DNA of 64,000 bases from contig CP148074.1 in the NCBI GenBank assembly GCA_037482215.1, positions 2,790,001 through 2,854,000 on the forward strand. Reading direction: 5' to 3'. The translations under genes were made by a program, and so were the position numbers. The stretch's first letter is position 1. Each line of letters opens with the position of its first letter. This document shows, in pieces, positions 1 through 7,336 of this stretch. The notes beneath the pieces are model-generated. The model had not been told where the DNA came from. It searched no databases and saw nothing but the letters and a program-made list of their open reading frames with translations. This stretch comes from Pseudomonas mendocina (GTDB lineage: Bacteria > Pseudomonadota > Gammaproteobacteria > Pseudomonadales > Pseudomonadaceae).

Positions 1-1301
1 CTGAGCTAGCCCAATTGCTGGAACGCGGCCTGTTCGACGGGCTGTTTATTGCCGACATTCTCGGCGTGTACGACGTGTACCAGCAGTCCGTCGATCTGCC
101 GTTGCAGGAGGCCATCCAACTACCGGTCAACGACCCGCTGCTGCTGGTGTCGGCCATGGCGGCGGTTACACAAAATCTCGGCTTTGGCGTCACCGCCAAC
201 CTCACCTACGAGCCGCCCTACACCTTCGCCCGCAGGCTTTCCACGCTGGATCACCTGACTAACGGCCGGGTCGGCTGGAACATCGTCACCGGCTATCTGG
301 ACAGCGCCGCCAAAGCCATGGGCCTGAGCGAGCAGATTGAACACGACCGCCGCTACGATCAGGCCGATGAGTACCTGGAGGTGCTGTACAAGCTGCTTGA
401 AGGCAGTTGGCAGGATGATGCCGTCGTAGTTGACCGCCAGCGCCGCGTGTATGCCGAGCCGGGCAAAGTGCACAAGGTTCAGCACCAGGGCGAGTTCTAT
501 CAGGTCGAGGGATACCACCTCAGCCAGCCTTCGCCGCAGCGCACGCCTGTGCTGTTTCAGGCCGGCTCTTCCCCTCGTGGCCAGCGTTTTGCCGGGCAGC
601 ATGCCGAGTGCGTATTTATCGGCGGGCAGAATCAGGCGGCGGTGCGCGAGCAGGTTAAGCAAATTCGCGCCAGCGCCGTTGCAGCGGGCCGCACGGCGGA
701 TTCGATAAAGGTGTTTATGGGCATCAGCGTGATCGTCGCCACGACCGAAGCCGAGGCCCGCGACAAACACGCCGAATACCTGCGCTACGCCAGCCCGGAA
801 GCGGGCCTGGCGCACTTCTCCAGCTCCACCGGAATCGACTTCTCAACCTACGAGCTGGACGAGCCGATCCGCTACCAGAAGACCAACGCCATCGAGTCAG
901 TGGTGAAAGCCTTTACCGCCAAAGACAGCGGCTGGACCAAACGCCGCCTGCTGGAGCAACACGCGTTAGGCGGGCGTTATCCAGTTATCGTCGGCTCACC
1001 GCAGCAGGTGGCTGATCAGTTGCAAAGCTGGATCAGGGAAACTGGGCTGGACGGCTTCAACCTCACCCGCATCGTCGCCCCGGAAAGCTATGCCGACTTT
1101 ATCGAGCTGGTGATTCCCGAGCTGCAAAGCCGTGGCGCCTACAAAACCCAATATGCCGAAGGCACCTTGCGCAACAAGCTGTTCGGCCACGGCCCACGCC
1201 TGCCGGAGAACCACAGCGCGGCGCATTGGCGTTCCCCGGCCAACCTGAGCCAATCCAACCAGAAAGCCCACCTTAACCACGCCGTTCTTAACCTGCTTTA
1301 G
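1..1301 (+). CDS. NtaA/SnaA/DszA-type FMN-dependent monooxygenase (5' partial)
   Basis: Flavin-dependent two-component monooxygenase of the LLM-class NtaA/SnaA/DszA group, which uses reduced FMN and O2 to oxidise small organosulfur or amine compounds in the cytosol. The reading frame is open back to the first bases of the window (it reads ELAQLLERGLFDG), so the true start lies upstream and the TTG at 15 is only an internal codon. Family hallmarks seen are GLFIADILGVYDVY at the N-terminus, GRVGWNIVTGYLDSAAKAMG, and VLFQAGSSPRGQRFA near the middle. It stops 18 bases before a metQ-like gene and probably shares a transcript with the following importer, which suggests a role in scavenging a sulfur source (inference). 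Substrate unknown. Confidence 0.88.
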   Translation, partial: ELAQLLERGLFDGLFIADILGVYDVYQQSVDLPLQEAIQLPVNDPLLLVSAMAAVTQNLGFGVTANLTYEPPYTFARRLSTLDHLTNGRVGWNIVTGYLDSAAKAMGLSEQIEHDRRYDQADEYLEVLYKLLEGSWQDDAVVVDRQRRVYAEPGKVHKVQHQGEFYQVEGYHLSQPSPQRTPVLFQAGSSPRGQRFAGQHAECVFIGGQNQAAVREQVKQIRASAVAAGRTADSIKVFMGISVIVATTEAEARDKHAEYLRYASPEAGLAHFSSSTGIDFSTYELDEPIRYQKTNAIESVVKAFTAKDSGWTKRRLLEQHALGGRYPVIVGSPQQVADQLQSWIRETGLDGFNLTRIVAPESYADFIELVIPELQSRGAYKTQYAEGTLRNKLFGHGPRLPENHSAAHWRSPANLSQSNQKAHLNHAVLNLL

Positions 1302-1319
1302 CCTGACAAGGATGCATCT

Positions 1320-2114
1320 ATGCGCAGCGCCATTACCCGCCTCACTTTCACCACCCTGCTACTCGCCAGCGCTTTTGCCTTTGCTGATGCGCCGCTGAAA
1401 CTCGGCTCCACCGCCGCTTTTGCCCAGCCGCTGGAAGTGGCGGTGGCAGAAGCGAAAAAACAAGGGCTGGAAGTCGAGCTGATCGAGTTCAACGACTGGA
1501 TCGCCCCCAACGTCAGCCTCGCCAATGGCGATATCGACGTGAACTACTTCCAGCACATCCCCTTTCTGGAAAACGCCAAAGCCGCCGCCGGGTTTGATCT
1601 GGTGCCCTACGCGCCAGGCGTGATCAACAACGTGGGGCTGTATTCGAAAAAGTACAAAAGCTTCGATGAACTGCCCGAAGGCGCCCGCGTCGCCATCGCC
1701 AACGACCCGATCAACAGCGGGCGCGGCCTGCAACTGCTGGCCAAAGCCGGGCTGATCACCCTCAAGCCGGGCGTGGGTTACAAGGCGACAGAAGACGATA
1801 TCCTGACCAATCCCAAGCACATCAACATCATCCAGCTGGAAGCCGTGCAACTGGTTCCGGCCTACGATGACGTGGATCTGGTGCAGGGTTATCCAGCCTA
1901 TATCCGCCAGTCGAAACTGTTCGACGCTACTTCAGCGCTGCTGTTTGACGGGCTGGATCACCCCGAATACGTCATCCAGTTCGTCATCCAGCCCAAGAGC
2001 CGGGACGATGCGCGGCTGAAGAAATTCGTCGATATCTACCAGCACTCGCCGGTGGTCCGCGCCGCGCTAGATGAATACCTCGGCACGCTGTATCAGGCCG
2101 GCTGGGAGCGCTGA
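1320..2114 (+). CDS. metQ: MetQ/NlpA-family ABC transporter substrate-binding protein
   Basis: Periplasmic substrate-binding protein of the NlpA/MetQ family, which delivers D/L-methionine or related sulfur compounds to a MetNI importer. The 264-aa product begins with a Sec signal peptide (basic MRSAITR, hydrophobic core, cleavage near AFADA). There is no lipobox cysteine, so it is probably soluble rather than a lipoprotein. Typical family segments are [15 protein letters not shown] near residues 65-80 and [17 protein letters not shown] near 125-140. It is followed two bases after its stop by the ATPase and permease genes, a standard metQNI set. The preceding monooxygenase suggests the cargo may be an organosulfur compound rather than methionine itself (inference). 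Confidence 0.88.
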   Translation: MRSAITRLTFTTLLLASAFAFADAPLKLGSTAAFAQPLEVAVAEAKKQGLEVELIEFNDWIAPNVSLANGDIDVNYFQHIPFLENAKAAAGFDLVPYAPGVINNVGLYSKKYKSFDELPEGARVAIANDPINSGRGLQLLAKAGLITLKPGVGYKATEDDILTNPKHINIIQLEAVQLVPAYDDVDLVQGYPAYIRQSKLFDATSALLFDGLDHPEYVIQFVIQPKSRDDARLKKFVDIYQHSPVVRAALDEYLGTLYQAGWER

Positions 2115-2116
2115 AC

Positions 2117-3199
2117 ATGAGCGGCTTTCAGACTCACGTGGAGCAGGCCGCCCTCGCCGTCGCCCCGCCGCACCTGCACTTTCGCGGCGTAAGCAAGCAG
2201 TACGATAACGGCGTACACGCCCTGAGCAACATCGAGCTGGAGATTAAGCACGGCGAAATCTTCGGCATCATCGGCCGCAGCGGCGCAGGTAAATCCTCGC
2301 TGCTGCGTACCATCAACCGCTTGGAACAGCCCAGCAGCGGGCAGATCCTGATCAACAACAGCGACATCGGCCAACTGGATGAAGAGCAGTTGGTGCAGCT
2401 GCGCCGCCGCATCGGCATGATCTTCCAGCACTTCAACCTGATGTCCGCCAAAACAGTCTGGCAAAACGTCGAATTGCCCTTGCGCGTGGCCGGTGTGCCG
2501 AAAGCCCAGCGGCAACAAAAAGTGCGCGAGCTGCTGGAACTGGTTGGCCTGCAAAACAAACACAAGGTCTACCCGGCGCAACTCTCCGGTGGGCAAAAAC
2601 AGCGCGTTGGCATCGCCCGCGCGTTGGTGCACGCCCCGCAGATTCTACTGTGCGATGAAGCCACCAGCGCCTTGGACCCGGAAACCACCCAGTCGATCCT
2701 CGCCCTGCTCCAGCAGATCAACCAGCGTCTGGGCCTGACCATTGTGCTGATCACCCACGAGATGGCGGTGATCCGCGAAATCTGCGACCGCGTCGTGGTG
2801 CTCGAACAAGGCCATGTCGTTGAACAAGGCCCGGTCTGGCAAGTGTTCGGCGCGCCGCAGCACGAGGTCACCCAAACGCTGCTGACACCCTTGCGCCACG
2901 CCCTGCCGGACGACCTGCAAGCCCGTTTACACGCTCAGCCGACCAGCCCGGACGACGCACTGGTGCTACGCCTGCAATTTGCCGGTGACAAGGCCGAGCC
3001 GAACCTCACCGCCCTCGGCCAGGCACTCGGCGGCAGGCTGCGCCTGCTGGATGCAGGCATCGAACGGATTCAGGGCCACGCATTGGGCTACCTGCTGCTG
3101 GCGGTCAGCGGCTCAACCCACAGCCGCGAACAACTGATCCAACAGGCACAACAACTGGCCAGCCAAACGGAGGTACTGGGCTATGTCGATCCTATTTGA
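2117..3199 (+). CDS. metN: MetN-like methionine ABC transporter ATP-binding protein
   Basis: ATPase of a methionine-type ABC importer acting at the inner face of the cytoplasmic membrane. In the 360-aa product the Walker A is GRSGAGKSS (about residues 52-60), the Q-loop follows at MIFQHFNLM, the signature is LSGGQKQR, and Walker B is [12 protein letters not shown] with an H-loop at LITHEM. Residues from about 265 to the end form an extra C-terminal module that matches the position of the NIL regulatory domain of MetN, which binds substrate from the cytosol. The ATG lies two bases after the metQ stop. The 3' end overlaps the permease start by 17 bases, implying translational coupling. Confidence 0.92.
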   Translation: MSGFQTHVEQAALAVAPPHLHFRGVSKQYDNGVHALSNIELEIKHGEIFGIIGRSGAGKSSLLRTINRLEQPSSGQILINNSDIGQLDEEQLVQLRRRIGMIFQHFNLMSAKTVWQNVELPLRVAGVPKAQRQQKVRELLELVGLQNKHKVYPAQLSGGQKQRVGIARALVHAPQILLCDEATSALDPETTQSILALLQQINQRLGLTIVLITHEMAVIREICDRVVVLEQGHVVEQGPVWQVFGAPQHEVTQTLLTPLRHALPDDLQARLHAQPTSPDDALVLRLQFAGDKAEPNLTALGQALGGRLRLLDAGIERIQGHALGYLLLAVSGSTHSREQLIQQAQQLASQTEVLGYVDPI

Positions 3200-3836
3200 A
3201 CGCCTGTGGCAGGGTTTTCTCGACACGTTGCTGATGGTCGGCGTGTCGTCCTTTCTAGCGCTGCTGGCAGGGATTCCGCTGGCGGTGTTTCTGGTCACCA
3301 GCGACAAAGGCGGTATCTTCGCCGCGCCCCGTCTGAATCAGGTGCTGGGCAGCATCGTCAACCTGTTCCGCTCCATCCCGTTTCTGATTTTGATGGTGGC
3401 GCTGATCCCCTTCACCCGCCTGATCGTCGGCACCACTTATGGCGTGTGGGCGGCTGTCGTCCCGCTAACCATCGCCGCTACACCGTTCTTTGCGCGCATC
3501 GCCGAAGTCAGCTTGCGCGAAGTCGACCACGGCCTGATCGAAGCCGCCCAAGCCATGGGCTGCCGCCGCTGGCATATCGTCTGGCACGTCCTGCTACCCG
3601 AAGCTCTGCCCGGCCTTATTGGCGGCTTTACCCTGACCTTAGTCACCATGATCAACTCCTCCGCCATGGCCGGCGCCATCGGCGCAGGCGGCCTCGGCGA
3701 CATCGCCTACCGCTACGGCTATCAACGCTTCGACAGCCAGGTGATGTTTACCGTGATCTTCGCGCTGGTGGTGCTGGTGAGTGTGATTCAGTACGGCGGG
3801 GATCGGTTGGCGAAGGGGGTGAATCGGCGGGGGTGA
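3183..3836 (+). CDS. metI: MetI-like methionine ABC transporter permease
   Basis: Inner-membrane permease of the MetI family, 217 aa with about five hydrophobic membrane segments. The EAA-type coupling motif that contacts the ATPase is visible as [25 protein letters not shown] around residues 119-143 (shown in part: EAAQAMG and LLPEALPG). Conserved family text includes [20 protein letters not shown] and [18 protein letters not shown]. It overlaps the end of metN and is the last gene of the monooxygenase-metQNI block. Downstream begins a repeat-rich, AT-richer region with genes on the other strand. Confidence 0.92.
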   Translation: MSILFERLWQGFLDTLLMVGVSSFLALLAGIPLAVFLVTSDKGGIFAAPRLNQVLGSIVNLFRSIPFLILMVALIPFTRLIVGTTYGVWAAVVPLTIAATPFFARIAEVSLREVDHGLIEAAQAMGCRRWHIVWHVLLPEALPGLIGGFTLTLVTMINSSAMAGAIGAGGLGDIAYRYGYQRFDSQVMFTVIFALVVLVSVIQYGGDRLAKGVNRRG

Positions 3837-3860
3837 GTGGGGGGATTAGGGCAGCGTAGC

Positions 3861-3930
3861 TGATGCTCTTTTCATGCATAAAACGGCAGTGTAGACATCA
3901 CTGATTCGGGATTCTCGTCGGTGCAAGACA
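3861..3930 (+). repeat. degenerate copy of an interspersed repeat
   Basis: The string GATGCTCTTTTCATGC followed by a CGGCAGTGTAGACATCACTGATTCGGG-like stretch (given here only in outline) recurs in diverged form at 6782-6853. The shared blocks are GCTCTTTTCAT, then GCGGTATGAACATC or GCAGTGTAGACATC, then GATTTCGGGATT or GATTCGGGATT. It sits just after metI, at the edge of the cassette-like island. Confidence 0.5.
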
Positions 3931-3947
3931 GTAATTCCGAGCTCTAG

Positions 3948-4017
3948 TTACGATTGGTTAAGGGGCGGGCTTTAGCCCGTCCCAGTGAGCGACGCGAACG
4001 ATTTGAACCAGTTGTTA
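3948..4017 (-). other. attC-like integron recombination site (Pseudomonas type, degenerate distal end)
   Basis: On the minus strand the site opens with GCTCTAACAACTGGTT and includes GCTCACTGGGACGGGC and TAAAGCCCGCCCC, then closes with TTAACCAATCGTAACTAGAG. TGGTT pairs with AACCA and GGGCTAAAGCCC is a central hairpin. This is the usual look of attC sites in Pseudomonas chromosomal cassette arrays (family knowledge). The TAA stop of the 62-aa gene lies inside the CTCTAAC core, as is common for cassette genes. The distal core is GTAACTAGAG instead of GTTAGAG, so this end may be decayed. Confidence 0.6.
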
Positions 4018-4203
4018 GAGCTTTAAGACTTCGTTTAATTGGGCAATGGCAAGAATTGTGGATGGCTCTTGATCATCAGCTTTTATGTAGTAGACGGGTA
4101 TTCCACCTGCATCTTTCGTTTCTTCGATTCTGAAATCATCTCTCCAATGGGGTGACAATTTTAACTTCTCGTATACTTCATCTAGGTTTTTTGACTTATT
4201 CAT
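4015..4203 (-). CDS. 62-aa hypothetical cassette protein
   Basis: Small acidic cytosolic protein with no signal or membrane segment; I do not recognise the family. The start is well supported: AAGGAGCG precedes the ATG by five bases. The gene has the geometry of an integron cassette gene. Its ATG comes about 15 bases after a GTTAGAG core site (end of the attC at 4213-4277) and its TAA stop is inside the CTCTAAC core of the next attC. Base composition is lower in GC than the flanking met genes, in line with recent acquisition. Function unknown; cassette proteins of this size include toxins, antitoxins and anti-phage factors, but nothing in the sequence selects one of these. Confidence 0.65.
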   Translation of the reverse strand: MNKSKNLDEVYEKLKLSPHWRDDFRIEETKDAGGIPVYYIKADDQEPSTILAIAQLNEVLKL

Positions 4204-4212
4204 ATGACGCTC

Positions 4213-4277
4213 CTTTTTCTCTAACGCTGGAAATCAGCGGTGACGCTACGCCGCCCGCTGCATTGACTTGTTAGGCT
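4213..4277 (-). other. attC integron recombination site
   Basis: Read on the minus strand it starts GCCTAACAAGTCAATGCAGC and ends CCGCTGATTTCCAGCGTTAGAG (outlined in parts). The outer cores CTAAC and GTTAG pair, and CAGCGG pairs with CCGCTG, leaving a GC-rich terminal loop. These match the RYYYAAC / GTTRRRY cores and paired L boxes of integron attC sites (59-base elements). It separates the 62-aa gene from the caspase-like gene. This is the best-formed of the attC-like sites here. Confidence 0.75.
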
Positions 4278-4602
4278 ACTTCTCATTGCTTTTGCCAATG
4301 CTATTAATTTCTGTGAAAGGCACTGCAGGATGCTGGACCTGTATTCTTTCCATATCTGGAGCCCTGTACCATTTCACAGGAGCGACTTTATTCGCTTTTT
4401 CCAAAACTATAACAGTAAAAAAAGGAGACAGACTTATCCATTAACACATCGTCCTCCAGAAAAACACCAACCCTCTTTTCTTCAAAAAATTAATGATAAA
4501 AATATTTTTAAAAAGCATCTCAACGTTTATCTTCATACGATGCCAAATTTTTCAGATAACCCATATCCTGAAGTAGCCACGACTTGAATGAATCTTTAGG
4601 CA
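4278..4602. other. AT-rich non-coding stretch downstream of the caspase-like gene
   Basis: About 325 bases, clearly richer in A and T than the neighbours, lying between the attC and the stop of the caspase-like gene. It contains an AAAAAAGGAGACAGACTTA string resembling the ends of the small palindromic element at 5321-5382. An 85-codon plus-strand frame here has a basic, low-complexity translation and no ribosome site, so I do not call it a gene. Confidence 0.4.
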
Positions 4603-5250
4603 TTACCTCCCATCCAGCATGCTCGTCAACTTTTTACCATTGAAACTATAAAAATTAAATCCATATTTTGAATGAGCACTTGGTATAAGTCTCATGAGCT
4701 CAGTTGCTGCTGTTTTTGCCATCTCCGCACCTGTTCTTTTCTTTTTCCTCGATTTATTCCTTCTATATTCTTGCGCCAAGTAGTTAAAAAAAACCATATC
4801 AATTGCAGATCCCTCGATCCAATCCACAGATTCAGTGTATCCCGCCATCCATGAAAGCTTTGTACCGCCAGAATCCATAAGAAATTCGATCGTCCTATTT
4901 TGCGCTGTGTAGCAAGTACCAAGATATAACCCAGTTAATTTTCCCTTAGCATTAGCACTTCGCAAGATATTGCGAAATCTAGTGCGCGATACCAGAGTAC
5001 TTTCATCATGCCCTACTGCAGTGGCCTCTTCATTACCGTGAGTAGCCAAATAAATAACATGCGTTGTACCATCTGAGCAGCGTTGATGCATTATTGTATC
5101 AAGTGATGAATCATCGCAAAACATGTCATATAAAAAAGCACTCGGATTCTCATATTGCAAAGCGGCAACTGACTCAAACAAAGCACGAACACTGTTATTT
5201 CCGTCTTGCCACCAGCGTGTTTCTACGATTGAAAATGGAGCATGAATCAT
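4603..5250 (-). CDS. caspase/CHAT-like cysteine peptidase, stand-alone, in a cassette-like context
   Basis: 215-aa protein with a caspase-fold (C14/CHAT clan) signature: a hydrophobic strand ending in a His-Gly (VIYLATHGNEE, His71) followed about 40 residues later by a second strand ending in the catalytic cysteine (GLYLGTCYTAQ, Cys113). There is no signal peptide, membrane segment or fused sensor domain. A lysine/arginine-rich patch (NKSRKKKR) lies at 165-172. I chose the ATG at 5250 because AAAGG precedes it by eight bases; a GTG at 5271 in the same frame is the alternative. Its codon and base use is AT-rich compared with its surroundings. Bacterial relatives act as executioners in abortive-infection and gasdermin or TPR-linked systems, but no partner is fused here. 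Function in this genome is unknown. Confidence 0.7.
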   Translation of the reverse strand: MIHAPFSIVETRWWQDGNNSVRALFESVAALQYENPSAFLYDMFCDDSSLDTIMHQRCSDGTTHVIYLATHGNEEATAVGHDESTLVSRTRFRNILRSANAKGKLTGLYLGTCYTAQNRTIEFLMDSGGTKLSWMAGYTESVDWIEGSAIDMVFFNYLAQEYRRNKSRKKKRTGAEMAKTAATELMRLIPSAHSKYGFNFYSFNGKKLTSMLDGR

Positions 5251-5284
5251 TGCATAGACCTTTGATTGCACTATATATCCGGGC

Positions 5285-5392
5285 TAAATTGCAAAATTTA
5301 GCCCACCCCAGTGAGCGCATAAAGGGAGACAGATTTATTTTCCACGGGGAAACGCGAACAAATAAATCTGCCCTTTTCCTCTAGACGCCTTA
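5285..5392 (-). other. decayed attC-like site interrupted by a small palindromic element
   Basis: On the minus strand, five bases after the RDD stop, comes GCGTCTAGAGG, close to a GCGTCTAAC attC core. Further on the string GCTCACTGGGGTGGGCTAAA recurs, which matches the centre of the attC at 3948-4017 (GCTCACTGGGACGGGCTAAA). The two halves are separated by the palindromic insertion at 5321-5382. The distal core is not recognisable, so the site is probably inactive. Confidence 0.4.
5321..5382. repeat. small palindromic element with AGATTTATTT / AAATAAATCT ends
   Basis: An inverted repeat of about 60 bases: AAAGGGAGACAGATTTATTT at the left and AAATAAATCTGCCCTTTT at the right, with about 22 bases between. 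The same end motif appears alone near 22849 (AAATAAATCTGTCCCC) and in weaker form near 4420 (AAGGAGACAGACTTAT). It looks like a non-autonomous REP/MITE-type unit. Confidence 0.55.
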
Positions 5393-5863
5393 TCAAGCAT
5401 TATTGAAATTAACTGGCTCAGGCCCAATATTAATTTTCTTAATCACCACCGTACCTGCGAGCTTATCGTGCCATCCTTGCTTACGCTTATCAAAAGCCAC
5501 CCAAATAACTCCCAGAAAGAGTGGCAGCATTGATACGAAATAAGCGAAATATCGGCCTACCAATTGGGCTGGGCTTGCCGGGCGACCTGTAGTTGCATCG
5601 ACGATTTTTGCAGAAACAGCCATTTTACCTGGGGTGGCTTGTTTAGTGATCCAGAAAGCGATTACAGCTATAGCTGGCAGCACCCAAGTTATCAGGAAGT
5701 CAGCAGGGCCAGCGATGATTGATGTGTTTTCTTCACTAAAATAACCCCACCCATATATTGATACAGTTAATGGGACTGTTATGAGCATCATCAGGATTGA
5801 ATCAATGATGGCAGCGCCTGTTCTTACCCAAAAGCCAGCGTATTCTAGATCTTGATTTTGCAT
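5393..5863 (-). CDS. RDD family membrane protein
   Basis: 156-aa integral membrane protein of the RDD family. The N-terminal GFWVRTGAAIIDSILMM carries the R and D positions of the family, a second hydrophobic helix follows at about 55-75, then TKQATPGKMAVSAKIVD, and a last helix at about 112-130 before KRKQGWHDKLAGTVVIKK. RDD proteins are small membrane proteins of mostly unknown role; some act as ion antiporters. The start has GGAAG eight bases upstream. It lies about 55 bases after the zinc-ribbon/glycine-zipper gene on the same strand, so the two are probably co-transcribed and may form one two-gene cassette. Confidence 0.85.
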   Translation of the reverse strand: MQNQDLEYAGFWVRTGAAIIDSILMMLITVPLTVSIYGWGYFSEENTSIIAGPADFLITWVLPAIAVIAFWITKQATPGKMAVSAKIVDATTGRPASPAQLVGRYFAYFVSMLPLFLGVIWVAFDKRKQGWHDKLAGTVVIKKINIGPEPVNFNNA

Positions 5864-5918
5864 ATTTAGAGCTTCCTTGTTTTTTCATAATTCCTACATT
5901 TTCAGCTTAGGCTGCGGT

Positions 5919-6263
5919 CTATTCATTAAATTTGTAGCCGCACTTCATACACTTGTAGTTATCGAGGATGTGTTCATCAACAGCACGCCCTGCTATGGCT
6001 CCGGCTGCAGCTCCGGCAGCGCCGCCTGCTAGGGCTCCCACAATTGCGCCCGCGATACTTCCGACTGCTGCGCCAGCTGCGATACCGACAGGGCCACCAA
6101 AAGCCCCCATTGCGGCACCTGCTTTGCCACCGGCAGCTGCACCACCCAGAGCCGTTGCCGCACCACCAGCAGCACCTCCTGCTCCACCGACACTAGCTCC
6201 TACACGCTTACCGTAATTCAGCTTATCGATGTTAGTTGACTGACATTTGGGGCAAGTGGGCAT
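5919..6263 (-). CDS. double zinc-ribbon protein with a central glycine-zipper segment
   Basis: 114-aa protein with three parts: an N-terminal zinc-ribbon half (CPKCQS, Cys4 and Cys7), a roughly 75-residue block made almost only of Gly, Ala and a few Val/Ile (GxxxG-type repeats), and a C-terminal ribbon half (CMKCGYKF). The two CxxC pairs could form one zinc site with the hydrophobic loop between them. Glycine-zipper stretches insert in or oligomerise at membranes. The ATG at 6263 has a strong AAGGAGAGG seven bases upstream; an upstream in-frame GTG at 6278 is less likely. It lies directly upstream of the RDD membrane gene. Function unknown; a membrane-associated oligomer is the best inference. 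Confidence 0.75.
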   Translation of the reverse strand: MPTCPKCQSTNIDKLNYGKRVGASVGGAGGAAGGAATALGGAAAGGKAGAAMGAFGGPVGIAAGAAVGSIAGAIVGALAGGAAGAAAGAIAGRAVDEHILDNYKCMKCGYKFNE

Positions 6264-6645
6264 GTTCCTCTCCTTCACACATAACAGTAATTAGTCCGCA
6301 TGCGCGTTTAACGCATAACGGTGCATTCGATCTAAATCCGCAAAGGCAAAGCAGCAGTTGACAATAAATATTTACCAAGCAAAGGCTTAAGCCAACAGAC
6401 TGAATCCCTCGATGAATTCGCTTGACTGCTCGCGTTTACATGTAATTTCACGCTAAGCGCCGCGACATGAGACGAATGCACCTTGAGAATACCTAATGGC
6501 AAGTGGCCATTTCTAGAGACAATCTGAAAACCGTCCTTTCAGATTTAAGCAAGTCACGATCTGATTTGAACGCTGCAAGCCGAACAAATCTGCTCACGTC
6601 AGTTGCTTATTCGGGTCGTGATTGTGGGGATGGCCGACAGTACCG

Positions 6646-6724
6646 ACTTCGTTGATTTCAAGATTTGAGTTGGGCGTAAGACTGCTTGGTGGATAAACCG
6701 CTGCGCGGTCTTATTCACCCTACT
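6646..6724 (+). repeat. interspersed repeat copy ending in a REP-like dyad
   Basis: Contains GATTTCAAGATTTGAGTTGG followed by GCGTAAGACTGC and an imperfect hairpin GGTGGATAAACCGC / GCGGTCTTATTCACC (6688-6722). The same order of blocks recurs at 6825-6895 with GATTTCGGGATTTGAGTCTGG, GCGAAAGACCGC and the hairpin. Confidence 0.6.
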
Positions 6725-6781
6725 GGACGTGGTTAACGCCCTGCTCCGTGCACCGGGACTGTAGGGGGATCGAGACTCTTA

Positions 6782-6895
6782 GGTGACGCTCTTTTCATCT
6801 GCCAATTGGCGGTATGAACATCGCTGATTTCGGGATTTGAGTCTGGCGAAAGACCGCTGGTGGATAAGCCGCTTTGCGGCCTTATCCACCCTACC
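6782..6895 (+). repeat. interspersed repeat copy with REP-like dyad
   Basis: Starts with GACGCTCTTTTCATC, as in the copy near 3861, continues through GATTTCGGGATTTGAG and ends in the hairpin GGTGGATAAGCCGC TTT GCGGCCTTATCCACC (6859-6891). GGTGGATAAGGCCGC-type dyads are common intergenic repeats in pseudomonads. Confidence 0.65.
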
Positions 6896-6958
6896 CTCCG
6901 CCGGTAGGATCGGGGGTGTAGATGGTGTTATTAGCCACCCACCAAGGCATGTAATCCC

Positions 6959-7252
6959 TTAAACCTTTACCACCCGCCGGTGGCAATCTTCCGGGCCTAG
7001 TACTTTGCCTGTGCTTGAGCACACGCTGATGGTTTGCACGGGTTCGGCTTGATCGTTATCGAGCAGTTGCGAATAGCTTTCGCCCTCGGCGAACAGATAG
7101 CGCTCGCCCCACTGGCGCAGGCTGACCACGGTGCTGTTGATCCTGTTGGGGCTGGCTGTTGGGCTGTATGGGCAGCGGATGGTGAATGCGCTGGCCGCTA
7201 GATTCAGGCGCCCGACCAGTAAATAGCTGGATGAAGGGGCTGCGCAGGGCAA
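6959..7252 (-). CDS. hypothetical protein, possibly frameshifted at its N-terminus
   Basis: 97-codon frame whose C-terminal two thirds look like real protein (LRQWGERYLFAEGESYSQLL, then VCSSTGKVLGPEDCHRR with paired cysteines). The first 15 codons have no ribosome site. A second frame beginning at an ATG at 7307 (MSELISQMKEGAYCSTGS) overlaps it and reads plausibly up to about 7210, so the original gene may have run from 7307 to 6959 and been split by a frameshift. I do not recognise the family. Confidence 0.4.
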   Translation of the reverse strand: MPCAAPSSSYLLVGRLNLAASAFTIRCPYSPTASPNRINSTVVSLRQWGERYLFAEGESYSQLLDNDQAEPVQTISVCSSTGKVLGPEDCHRRVVKV

Positions 7253-7336
7253 TTGAGCCGGTGCTACAGTAAGCGCCCTCTTTCATCTGGCTGATGAGCT
7301 CACTCATCGACCAGCCGCTTTTGTTGGTACAGCCTT

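Larger units (their letters stand above)
6264..6958. other. 695-bp gene-free region with REP-like dyads
   Basis: No convincing coding frame on either strand. The first part (to about 6640) is unremarkable apart from a GCGTTTAACGC near-palindrome at 6305, which could be the outer core of another cassette site. The second part carries the repeat copies listed separately. Confidence 0.5.

Noticed and set aside
4330..4587. 85-codon plus-strand frame in the AT-rich gap
   Set aside because: No ribosome site, basic low-complexity translation, and it lies in the non-coding tail of the caspase-like cassette.
6305..6330. A further attC core (GCGTTAAACGC) upstream of the glycine-zipper gene
   Set aside because: A GTTAAAC core is present, but no matching partner core or paired L boxes within 150 bases.
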